This document shows, in pieces, positions 56,781 to 64,000 of a stretch of DNA of 64,000 nt; within the stretch, counting starts at the first letter, position 1; each line of letters begins with the position of its first letter. The translations under genes and the position numbers were made by a program. Origin of the DNA: Microbacterium oxydans. Lineage in GTDB: Bacteria; Actinomycetota; Actinomycetes; Actinomycetales; Microbacteriaceae. A model generated the notes under the pieces. It did no database searches. It was not told the origin of the DNA and saw nothing but the letters and a program-made list of their open reading frames with translations. The stretch lies in NCBI RefSeq assembly GCF_000956405.1, contig NZ_JYIV01000026.1, positions 124,001-188,000 on the forward strand, in the 5' to 3' direction.

Positions 56781-59700
56781 ATGCCTGTCGCCGCCGACAC
56801 CACCACCCCCCGCACCGAAGACGTCGCCGCCCTGGTGCAGCGCTGGCTCGCCGAGAGCGAGACCCACCCCGTCGAGCCCGCTGCTCAGCGCCTGTCCGAG
56901 GTGCTCAAGGACCCGAACGGACTCGCGTTCACGGTCGGCTTCGTCGACGGCGTCATGCGTCCGGAAGACCTGCGCGTCGCCGGTCGCAAGCTCGCCGAGC
57001 TGAGCGACATCACCCCGTCGCTGCTGCCCGGCTACCTGCGGGCCGCGATCAAGACCGGTGGCTTCTGGGCGCCCAAGCTCCCCGGCGTGGTCGTGCCGAT
57101 CTCGCGCCGTGTGCTGCGTGCCATGGTCGGTCACCTGGTGCTCGACGCCACGCCCTCCAAGCTCGGGCCCGCCATCGCCAAGCTGCGCAAGAGCGGCAAC
57201 CGCCTCAACCTCAACCTGCTCGGCGAGGCCGTGCTCGGCGAGCGCGAAGCCGGGCACCGCCTGCAGGGCACCCGTGACTTCCTCGCCCGCGACGACGTCG
57301 ACTACGTGTCGATCAAGGTCTCCAGCGTCGTGAGCCAGCTGTCCATGTGGTCGTTCGACGAGGCTGTCGCGGACGTCGTGGAGAAGCTCACCCCGCTCTA
57401 CGAGCTCGCCGCCGCGGCCGAGGCCAAGGGCAAGGCGAAGTTCATCAACCTCGACATGGAGGAGTACCGCGATCTCGATCTGACGATCGCCGCCTTCACG
57501 AGCATCCTCGACCAGCCGGGACTTGCGAACCTCGAAGCCGGCATCGTGCTGCAGGCGTACCTCCCCGACGCGCTCGGCGCGATGCAGCACCTGCAGGAGT
57601 GGGCAGCCGCCCGCCGTGCCAAGGGGGGAGCGCCGATCAAGGTGCGCGTCGTCAAGGGAGCGAACCTCGCGATGGAGGAGGTCGACGCCGCGATCCACGG
57701 CTGGCCGCTCGCGACCTACGGCACCAAGCAGGACTCGGACACCAACTACAAGCGGGTGCTCGACTGGGCGATGACGCCGGAGCGCCTGGACGCCGTGCGC
57801 ATCGGGATCGCCGGCCACAACCTGTTCGACATCGCCTACACCTGGCTGCTCGCACAGGCGCGCGGGGTGGCGGACCCGACCGGCGCCGATCCCCTCGTCG
57901 AGTACGAGATGCTGCTGGGCATGGCGACGGGCCAGGCCGAGGCCGTCCGCAAGGATGTCGGACGCCTGCTGCTGTACACGCCGGTCGTGAACCCCGCCGA
58001 GTTCGACGTGGCGATCGCGTACCTGGTGCGCCGCCTCGAGGAGAACGCCAGCCCGGAGAACTTCATGTCCGCGGTGTTCGAGTTGGCATCCAACCCCACG
58101 CTCCTCACCCGGGAGCGTGAGCGCTTCGAGCGTTCGCTGGCCGCGCTCGCGACCGACGAGCCGGAGCATGTCCCCGCCGCCCACCGGGTGCAGGACCGAA
58201 CGGCTGAGGCTCTCGCTGGCACGACCACGGGCTTCGCGAACCAGGCAGACACCGACCCCGCCATCGCAGCGAACCGTGCGTGGGGCCGGGAGATCCTCGG
58301 CCGCTCGGTCGGGTCGGCCCTCGGACTCGACACGATCGCGCTCGCGAAGGTGGAGACGGACGCGGAGCTCGACGGCATCTTCACCGCGGCGACCGCAGCC
58401 GCCGAGAAGTGGGCGGCCCTGCCGGCCGCCGACCGTGCCGCCGTGCTGCACCGCGCCGGCGACGAACTCGCCGCACGTCGTGGTCAGCTCATCGAGATCA
58501 TGGCGCACGAGGCCGGCAAGACCATCGCCGAGGCCGACCCCGAGATCAGCGAGGCCATCGACTTCGCGCACTACTACGCCGAGCGCGCGAAGGACCTCGA
58601 GGCCGTCTCCGGTGCCGAGTTCGTGCCGTCGAAGGTCACGGTGGTCACGCCTCCCTGGAACTTCCCGGTCGCGATTCCCGCAGGCGGTGTGCTCGCGGGC
58701 CTGGCCTCGGGCTCTGCCGTGATCATCAAGCCGGCCAAGCTCACCCAGCGCTGCGGTGCCGTGATGGTCGAGGCGCTGTGGGCCGCCGGAGTGCCGCGCG
58801 ATCTGCTCGCGCTCGTCGACCTCGCCTCTCGCGACCTCGGCACGCGCCTGGTCGCCGGCCCCGCGGTGGATCGTGTGATCCTCACGGGGGCGTACGAGAC
58901 GGCGCAGCTGTTCCGCTCGTTCCGCTCCGACCTGCCGCTGCTCGCCGAGACCAGCGGCAAGAACGCGATCATCGTCACGCCTTCCGCCGACCTCGACCTG
59001 GCGGCCGCGGATGTCGCCCGCAGCGCGTTCGGCCACGCCGGGCAGAAGTGCTCCGCGGCCTCGCTGGCGATCCTCGTCGGCTCGGTCGCCGACTCGAAGC
59101 GGTTCGAGCGTCAGCTGGTGGATGCAGTGACCTCGATGCGCGTCGGCCTGCCCGACGACCCCGCCACGCAGATGGGTCCGATCATCGAGCCCGCGAACGG
59201 CAAGCTGCTCACGGCGCTCACGAAGCTCGAGAAGGGCGAGCGTTGGCTGGTGGAACCCCGCAAGCTCGATGACGAGGGCAAGCAGTGGACGCCCGGGGTG
59301 AAGACCGGAGTGCGCGAGGGATCGTACTTCCACCTGACCGAGTTCTTCGGCCCGGTGCTCGGCATCATGCACGCCAAGGACCTGGACGAGGCGCTGCGTC
59401 TGCAGAACGCGGTCGACTACGGTCTCACGGCCGGCATCCACTCGCTCGACTCCGACGAGGTCGCCACGTGGCTCGACAACGTCGAGGCCGGCAACCTCTA
59501 CGTGAACCGCGGCATCACCGGAGCGATCGTGCAGCGTCAGCCGTTCGGCGGCTGGAAGCGCTCGGCGGTCGGCGCCGGAGCCAAGGCCGGTGGCCCGAAC
59601 TACCTCTTCGGTCTCGGCGAGTGGACCCCCGCAGAGCTTCCGGCTGCAGCGCCGGGTGCGGCTGTCGTCCCCGTCGTGCGTGCGCTGCTCGAGGCGGCGT

Positions 59701-60251
59701 CCTCCGAGATCGACGCGGCCGAGGCCGAGTGGCTGCAGCGCGCCGCCGCGTCCGATGAGCATGCCTGGATCGACGAGTTCGGCGCCGTGAGCGACAAGTC
59801 CGGCCTCGGGGTCGAGCGCAACCTGTTCCGCTACCGTCCCGTCGCCGTCGACGTTCGCATCGCCGACGACGCTCCTCTGGTGGAAGGCCTCCGTGTGCTC
59901 GCGGCCGCCCTGCGCAGCGGCAGCCCGTTCACGGTGTCGGCTCCGGCGCTGCCCTCTCGCGTCGAGAAGGCGCTGCGCGCGCACGGCGTGAGCGTCAAGC
60001 ACGAGTCGGACACGGCGTGGACCAAGCGCTACGCCAAGGCGGCGAACTCGTGGCACCGCGTGCGTCTGGTCGGCGGCGACGCCGCGGCGCTCCACGAGGC
60101 GCTCGACGGAAGCCCGGATGTCGCGGTCTGGTCGCACGCCGTGACCGGGGCGGGACGGGTCGAGATGCTGCCGTTCCTGCACGAGCAGGCCGTGTCGATC
60201 ACGAACCACCGCTTCGGCAACCCCACCACCCTGGCGGACGGCGTGATCTGA
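56781..60251 (+). CDS. putA: Bifunctional proline dehydrogenase / pyrroline-5-carboxylate dehydrogenase
   Basis: An 1156-residue enzyme converting proline to glutamate. The proline dehydrogenase barrel covers about 90-430 (FINLDMEEYRDLDLTI, VRVVKGANLAMEEVD, VRIGIAGHNLFDIAY). The aldehyde dehydrogenase half covers about 500-960, with general base Glu723 in LLAETSGKN and nucleophile Cys757 in GHAGQKCSAASLA. The last 190 residues form the C-terminal domain found in type B-like PutA. No N-terminal DNA-binding domain is present. FAD and NAD are cofactors. It is monocistronic, ended by a strong nested terminator. Confidence 0.96.
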   Translation: MPVAADTTTPRTEDVAALVQRWLAESETHPVEPAAQRLSEVLKDPNGLAFTVGFVDGVMRPEDLRVAGRKLAELSDITPSLLPGYLRAAIKTGGFWAPKLPGVVVPISRRVLRAMVGHLVLDATPSKLGPAIAKLRKSGNRLNLNLLGEAVLGEREAGHRLQGTRDFLARDDVDYVSIKVSSVVSQLSMWSFDEAVADVVEKLTPLYELAAAAEAKGKAKFINLDMEEYRDLDLTIAAFTSILDQPGLANLEAGIVLQAYLPDALGAMQHLQEWAAARRAKGGAPIKVRVVKGANLAMEEVDAAIHGWPLATYGTKQDSDTNYKRVLDWAMTPERLDAVRIGIAGHNLFDIAYTWLLAQARGVADPTGADPLVEYEMLLGMATGQAEAVRKDVGRLLLYTPVVNPAEFDVAIAYLVRRLEENASPENFMSAVFELASNPTLLTRERERFERSLAALATDEPEHVPAAHRVQDRTAEALAGTTTGFANQADTDPAIAANRAWGREILGRSVGSALGLDTIALAKVETDAELDGIFTAATAAAEKWAALPAADRAAVLHRAGDELAARRGQLIEIMAHEAGKTIAEADPEISEAIDFAHYYAERAKDLEAVSGAEFVPSKVTVVTPPWNFPVAIPAGGVLAGLASGSAVIIKPAKLTQRCGAVMVEALWAAGVPRDLLALVDLASRDLGTRLVAGPAVDRVILTGAYETAQLFRSFRSDLPLLAETSGKNAIIVTPSADLDLAAADVARSAFGHAGQKCSAASLAILVGSVADSKRFERQLVDAVTSMRVGLPDDPATQMGPIIEPANGKLLTALTKLEKGERWLVEPRKLDDEGKQWTPGVKTGVREGSYFHLTEFFGPVLGIMHAKDLDEALRLQNAVDYGLTAGIHSLDSDEVATWLDNVEAGNLYVNRGITGAIVQRQPFGGWKRSAVGAGAKAGGPNYLFGLGEWTPAELPAAAPGAAVVPVVRALLEAASSEIDAAEAEWLQRAAASDEHAWIDEFGAVSDKSGLGVERNLFRYRPVAVDVRIADDAPLVEGLRVLAAALRSGSPFTVSAPALPSRVEKALRAHGVSVKHESDTAWTKRYAKAANSWHRVRLVGGDAAALHEALDGSPDVAVWSHAVTGAGRVEMLPFLHEQAVSITNHRFGNPTTLADGVI

Positions 60252-60265
60252 CCCCATCCCCCCGT

Positions 60266-60349
60266 CGCCGAGACCCATCGGCCACAACGAAACCCACCGT
60301 CGCAGACGACTGCGACGGTGGGTTTCGGCGTGCGGGATGGGTCTCGGCG
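60266..60349. terminator. Nested double-palindrome terminator after putA
   Basis: Outer arms CGCCGAGACCCATC (60266-60279) and GATGGGTCTCGGCG (60336-60349) pair over 14 bases. Inside them GAAACCCACCGTCGCAG (60289-60305), loop ACGA, and CTGCGACGGTGGGTTTC (60310-60326) pair over 17 bases. It separates convergent genes and would work on both strands. Confidence 0.85.
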
Positions 60350-60358
60350 CCAGGGGCC

Positions 60359-61447
60359 TCAGCCTCGCAGCGCCTCGGCGAGCTTGACGCGGGAGCCCAT
60401 GCGCAGGAGCGAGTTCTCGTAGATCTTCGCGCCGATGACGATCGCGGCCACGCAGCTGGCGAGCAGGATCACGAGGCTCAGCAGCGGCTCCCACCACTGC
60501 GCCTCTCCCACGAACAGGCGCATGGGCATGCCGACCGGTGCGGAGAACGGCACGTACGACATGATCGTCAGCACCAGCGGGTTGTCGTTGAAGACGATGA
60601 CCAGGATGTACGGCGCCATGATCAGCATCGTGATCGGCGTCGTGGTGGACCCGATGTCCTCCTGGCGCGAGACCATCGACGCCGCGGCTGCGAACATCGC
60701 CGCCAACAGGATGAAGCCGAACAGGAAGAAGATCGCGAACCAGATGATGGGCGCCCCCAGCGTCGTGAGCACCTCCCGTTGACCCGTCACGATCAGGCCG
60801 ATCGTGGCGACCGCCGCCAGGGCGAGGATCTGGCCCATCGCGAGCACCGTGTTGCCGATCACCTTGCCGGCGAGCAGCGTGCGGGCCGGGATCGCCGAGA
60901 GGAGGACCTCGACCACGCGGGTCTGCTTCTCCTCCACGACGCTCTGTGCGATGGTGCCGCCGAACGTGGCTGCGGCCATCATGAACACGAGGCCGAACGC
61001 GATCGCGATGAAGTACCGCAGCAGCGGGTTGGTGGTCGCGGGCTCGAGGCTCACGATCTCGGGAGCGATCGACAGGGCCGAGACGATCTCGCCCGGGGGA
61101 TCCTGCATCGCGATGATCGTGTATCCCGACGGCCCGTCGCCTTCGACCACCGCGGCATCGACCTTGTCGTCGCGCACCAGCTGTTCGGCTGCGGCCTGGT
61201 CGGCGACCGTGGTGACCTCGACGTTCGGGATGGCGGAGACGGCGGAGGCGGTCTCCGCGGTCGCGGCGATCGGCGTGGTCTCGGTGTTCTTGCTCGCGAA
61301 CCCGCCGAACAGGATGCCGGCGAGGGCGAGGACCAGCAGGATGCCGGTGGAGATCAGGAAGGCCTTGCTGCGCAGCTTCGAACCGATCTCGCGCTCGGCG
61401 ACGAGCCAGATGCCGTTCGAGCTGCGAACGGGGGAGGGGGTGCTCAC
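60359..61447 (-). CDS. ABC-2 type exporter permease (NatB-like)
   Basis: A 362-residue membrane protein starting at GTG 61447 (GTGA overlap, AGGAGG eight bases upstream). An N-terminal helix (AFLISTGILLVLALAGILFGG) is followed by a 150-residue extracytoplasmic domain and five helices. ETPIAATAETAS and VVEEKQTRVVEVLLSAIPARTLLAGK are typical of NatB/YhaP permeases. With the ATPase upstream it forms an exporter for sodium, peptides or lipids; substrate not identifiable. Confidence 0.88.
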   Translation of the reverse strand: MSTPSPVRSSNGIWLVAEREIGSKLRSKAFLISTGILLVLALAGILFGGFASKNTETTPIAATAETASAVSAIPNVEVTTVADQAAAEQLVRDDKVDAAVVEGDGPSGYTIIAMQDPPGEIVSALSIAPEIVSLEPATTNPLLRYFIAIAFGLVFMMAAATFGGTIAQSVVEEKQTRVVEVLLSAIPARTLLAGKVIGNTVLAMGQILALAAVATIGLIVTGQREVLTTLGAPIIWFAIFFLFGFILLAAMFAAAASMVSRQEDIGSTTTPITMLIMAPYILVIVFNDNPLVLTIMSYVPFSAPVGMPMRLFVGEAQWWEPLLSLVILLASCVAAIVIGAKIYENSLLRMGSRVKLAEALRG

Positions 61448-62340
61448 TGGATGACCTCCTTGAAGATCTGGGCGAGGGACGGATGCTTGGGGGCGAAGCT
61501 GGCGACATCGCCGCGCTGCACGGCGGACTGCAGCACGCGCTGCGCCGTCTCCGGGCCGTCCGCGTCGAACAGGGCATAGCCGCCCTCGAAGTCGACGACC
61601 GTCACTCCCGGCTCGGTGCGCAGCCACCCGGCATCGCCCGCGGAGACCAGCTCGTAGCGGTCCCGCGCATGCTCGGCGCGGAGTGCGTCGCGTGAGCCCG
61701 CCGCGCGGATCGTGCCCCCGGCGAGGATGACCAGGTCGTCGCATAGCCGTTCCACCACGTCGAGCTGGTGGGAGGAGAACAGGATCGACGCGCCCTTCGC
61801 CGCGCTGGACTGCAGGACGCCCGCGACCACGTCGACGGCGAGGGGATCCAGGCCGGAGAACGGCTCGTCGAGGATGAGCACCTCGGGGTCGTGCACGAGC
61901 GAGGCGGCGATCTGTGCGCGCTGCTGGTTGCCGAGCGACAGCGACTCGATGGTGTCGTTCAGTCGCTCGCCCAGTCCGAGTTCCGTGAGCAGTGAGGTCG
62001 CCCGCTCCGTGGCCTCCTGCTTGCCGAAGCCGTGCAGGCGTGCGAGGTACACGATCTGCTCGAGCACCTTCATCTTCGGGTAGAGGCCGCGCTCCTCCGG
62101 CATGTAGCCGAAGCGTCGGCGGTCGGCGGTCGTCAACGGGGCACCGTCCAGATCGACGCGGCCGCCGTCCGACGACAGCAGCCCCAGCACGATCCGCATG
62201 GTCGTCGTCTTGCCGGCGCCGTTGCCGCCGACGAAGCCCGTCAGCCGCCCGGGGGCGACCGTGAAGGACACGTCGTCGAGCACGCGCCGAGAGCCGTAGC
62301 TCTTGGTGATGCCGGAGAGTTCGAGCATTCCTGTGGTCAT
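61444..62340 (-). CDS. ABC transporter ATPase (NatA-like)
   Basis: A 298-residue ATPase. Walker A is GGNGAGKTT; the signature is SLGNQQRAQIAASL, a variant of LSGGQ; Walker B is LILDEPFSGLD. A C-terminal 80-residue extension (RYELVSAGDAGWLRTEPGV) matches the accessory domain of exporter ATPases paired with ABC-2 permeases. It is first in a two-gene operon. Confidence 0.92.
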   Translation of the reverse strand: MTTGMLELSGITKSYGSRRVLDDVSFTVAPGRLTGFVGGNGAGKTTTMRIVLGLLSSDGGRVDLDGAPLTTADRRRFGYMPEERGLYPKMKVLEQIVYLARLHGFGKQEATERATSLLTELGLGERLNDTIESLSLGNQQRAQIAASLVHDPEVLILDEPFSGLDPLAVDVVAGVLQSSAAKGASILFSSHQLDVVERLCDDLVILAGGTIRAAGSRDALRAEHARDRYELVSAGDAGWLRTEPGVTVVDFEGGYALFDADGPETAQRVLQSAVQRGDVASFAPKHPSLAQIFKEVIQ

Positions 62341-62424
62341 ACCCTCACGCTACGGAGCGCGCGTGACTCCGACATCCCCCGCACGGCGGACTCCGCAGGA
62401 TCACCCGAGCGGGGGAGGAGGCGC

Positions 62425-63594
62425 TCAGCGGCGGGTGTGCAGCACCGTGCGCACGAGGAGACCGGCGACGAGGGCCCAGAACGCGGCGCTGACCCCGAGC
62501 ACGGCGATCCCGGACGCGGCGACGAGGAACGTCACCACCGCGGGGATGCGCTCACCCGGGTCGTCGATGGCCTGCTGCACGGACGATCCGAACGCGGCGA
62601 ACAGCGCGAGACCGGCGACCGCGGGGATCACGGCGGTCGGCGCCAGCACCACGAGCGCGGCGAAGGCCGCGGAGAACACGGCGAGCACGAGATACGACAC
62701 CCCGGTCGAGACTCCGGCCACCCACCGCCGCTTCGGGTCGGGGTCGGCATCCGGAGAGGCGGCGAGAGCAGCGCTGATCGCGGCGAGGTTGATGGCGTGT
62801 CCACCCGCCGTCGCACCGAGCGCCGTGCCGACTCCGGTGACGAGCATGGCCGGGCGCCACGGCACCTCGTATCCGAAGCTGCGCATGATCGCGACGCCCG
62901 GTACATTCTGCGAGGCCATCGTCACGATGAACAGCGGCAGGGCGAGGCCCGCGAGCGCGCCGACCGTGAACGTGGGAGCGGTGAATTCGAGGCGCGGCAG
63001 CAGCACGCCGGGGTCGAAGGCTGCGTGCTCGATCGTCAGAGACACCGCGACCACCACGGCCGCGGCCACGAACGCGAACGGGACCGCCCAACGCGGGGCG
63101 AGGCGCGCGAACAGCAGCCAGGTGAGCACGACGGGCACCACGCCCCAGGGGTTCGCCACCAGGCCGGTGATCGGGGCGAGGCAGAGCGGCAGTAGCACCC
63201 CGGCGAGCATCGCCTGCGCGATGGACGGAGGGATGCGGGCGATCAGGGCTCCGAGCGCAGGCCAGAGCGCGGTGAGCAGGATGAGCGCGGCGGTGACCAG
63301 GAACGCACCCACTGCGGCCGGCCAGCCGCCTTCGACCGTGCCGGTGGCCACGAGGAGGGCGGCCCCCGGCGTGGACCAGGCGACGGTGATCGGCATCCGA
63401 TACCGCCAGGCGAGCACGACGCACGCGAGACCCATCATGAGGCTGACCGCGAGCAGTCCGCTGGCCGCCTGCGCCGGGTCCGCCCCGACGGCGTCGAGCC
63501 CGGTCAACACGACCGCGAACGAGCTCGTGAACCCGACGAGCGCCGTCACCACTCCCGCCAGGATCGGGCGGGACAGGGGTGCGGCGTCGGGCAT
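62425..63594 (-). CDS. BenE-family benzoate/proton symporter-like transporter
   Basis: A 389-residue protein with about 12 helices. MMGLACVVLAWRYRMPITVAWSTPGAALL and GFTSSFAVVLTGLDAVGADPAQAASGL match the BenE start, with VPGVAIMRSFGYEVPWRPAM in the second half. Characterised members import benzoate; the genes nearby do not show an aromatic pathway, so the substrate here is open. It is transcribed alone between the ABC operon and the response regulator. Confidence 0.85.
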   Translation of the reverse strand: MPDAAPLSRPILAGVVTALVGFTSSFAVVLTGLDAVGADPAQAASGLLAVSLMMGLACVVLAWRYRMPITVAWSTPGAALLVATGTVEGGWPAAVGAFLVTAALILLTALWPALGALIARIPPSIAQAMLAGVLLPLCLAPITGLVANPWGVVPVVLTWLLFARLAPRWAVPFAFVAAAVVVAVSLTIEHAAFDPGVLLPRLEFTAPTFTVGALAGLALPLFIVTMASQNVPGVAIMRSFGYEVPWRPAMLVTGVGTALGATAGGHAINLAAISAALAASPDADPDPKRRWVAGVSTGVSYLVLAVFSAAFAALVVLAPTAVIPAVAGLALFAAFGSSVQQAIDDPGERIPAVVTFLVAASGIAVLGVSAAFWALVAGLLVRTVLHTRR

Positions 63595-63632
63595 GGCTCC
63601 GAGGCTATCGCGGAGTCAGGGCAGATGCCGTC

Positions 63633-64000
63633 CTAGGCGAGGCCCATGCGATGTGCGAGCACCACCGCCTGCACACGGTCGCGTGCGCCCAGCTTCTGCA
63701 GGATGCGGGAGACGTGCGTCTTCACGGTGGCTTCCCCGATGAACAGCGCCTGCCCGATCTCGGCGTTGCTCCTGGCATCGGCGAGCAGGGTCAGCACCTC
63801 GGCCTCGCGTTCGGTGAGGGGCTCGGCGAGGGCGACGTTCGACACACCGCCGCTCCCGGTCGGCGCCGTGGACGAGACCGTCGGAGCAGGTGTCGCGGTG
63901 AAGCGGGCGAGCACGCGGCGGGTCACCTCGGGCGCGAGCATGCCGTCCCCGGCGGCGAGCGCCCTGACGGCGGCGATGAGGTCTTCCGCGCCGGCGTTCT
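63633..64000 (-). CDS. LuxR/NarL-type response regulator, truncated at the window edge
   Basis: The C-terminal 121 residues are present and the frame continues beyond the right edge. The visible part begins with the end of a receiver domain (AGAEDLIAAVRALAAGDGMLAPEVTRRVL) and contains the LuxR helix-turn-helix LTEREAEVLTLLADARSNAEIGQALFIGEATVKTHVSRILQKLG. A histidine kinase partner is presumably encoded upstream, outside the window. Confidence 0.9.
   Translation of the reverse strand, partial: NAGAEDLIAAVRALAAGDGMLAPEVTRRVLARFTATPAPTVSSTAPTGSGGVSNVALAEPLTEREAEVLTLLADARSNAEIGQALFIGEATVKTHVSRILQKLGARDRVQAVVLAHRMGLA

Noticed and set aside
56667..61577. Very long open frame (about 1640 codons) on the minus strand opposite putA
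   Set aside because: It is the mirror of a well-defined PutA with catalytic residues. It has no domain, no ribosome site and runs through the nested terminator; high GC at third codon positions makes such shadows.

Overview
The window is high-GC DNA with the gene style of an actinobacterium, most likely the family Microbacteriaceae (Microbacterium-like). Three things point there: HspR-type repeat sites (CTTGAGT-N7-ACTCAAG) in front of dnaK and clpB, a DUF222/HNH gene of the 13E12 type, and dense leaderless or GTG-started genes joined by ATGA/GTGA overlaps. I see no rRNA, tRNA, CRISPR array, transposase or phage gene. No stretch longer than 300 bases lacks a gene.

Layout. 1-4600: a truncated ECF sigma factor, a thioredoxin-reductase-like flavoprotein, a MerR regulator, a small-molecule phosphotransferase and a DUF222 HNH protein. 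4690-8880: the heat-shock operon dnaK-grpE-dnaJ-hspR. 8930-12785 (minus strand): GAF-PP2C phosphatase, GT2 synthase, STAS antagonist and HATPase switch kinase, i.e. a partner-switching module wrapped round a membrane polysaccharide synthase. 13015-20900: DoxX, then a sugar or polyol catabolic operon (CUT1 ABC transporter, FGGY kinase, two class II aldolases) with a DeoR regulator. 21030-26040: LacI regulator and an L-fucose-type kinase/isomerase pair, flanked by two direct-repeat copies of a small membrane/coiled-coil gene. 26270-30740: NmrA-like protein, esterase-like hydrolase, AraC regulator and a P1B metal ATPase.

30900-44025 is the most striking region: a secreted EndoH-like GH18, a CUT1 ABC importer, a GH92 alpha-mannosidase, a GH5_18-like beta-mannosidase, a LacI regulator and a GH38 alpha-mannosidase. 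A shared 17-bp motif lies over the predicted -10 region of every transcription unit. I read it as a high-mannose N-glycan utilization locus. EndoH would cut glycans from glycoprotein outside the cell, the ABC system would import them, and GH92, GH38 and GH5_18 would trim them to mannose and GlcNAc in the cytoplasm. The L-fucose cassette upstream could use core or antennary fucose from the same glycans.

44170-64000: housekeeping and mixed genes. These are YjbR-like, two GT4 glycosyltransferases, membrane proteins, a GlxA-type regulator, an NRDE protein, CoaBC, ClpB without its N-terminal domain, a transporter reading frame that runs without a stop into a nitroreductase, a LysR regulator, PutA, an ABC-2 exporter, a BenE-type symporter and a truncated LuxR response regulator. 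Several unusually strong hairpins separate transcription units (15091, 44034, 53970, 60266).
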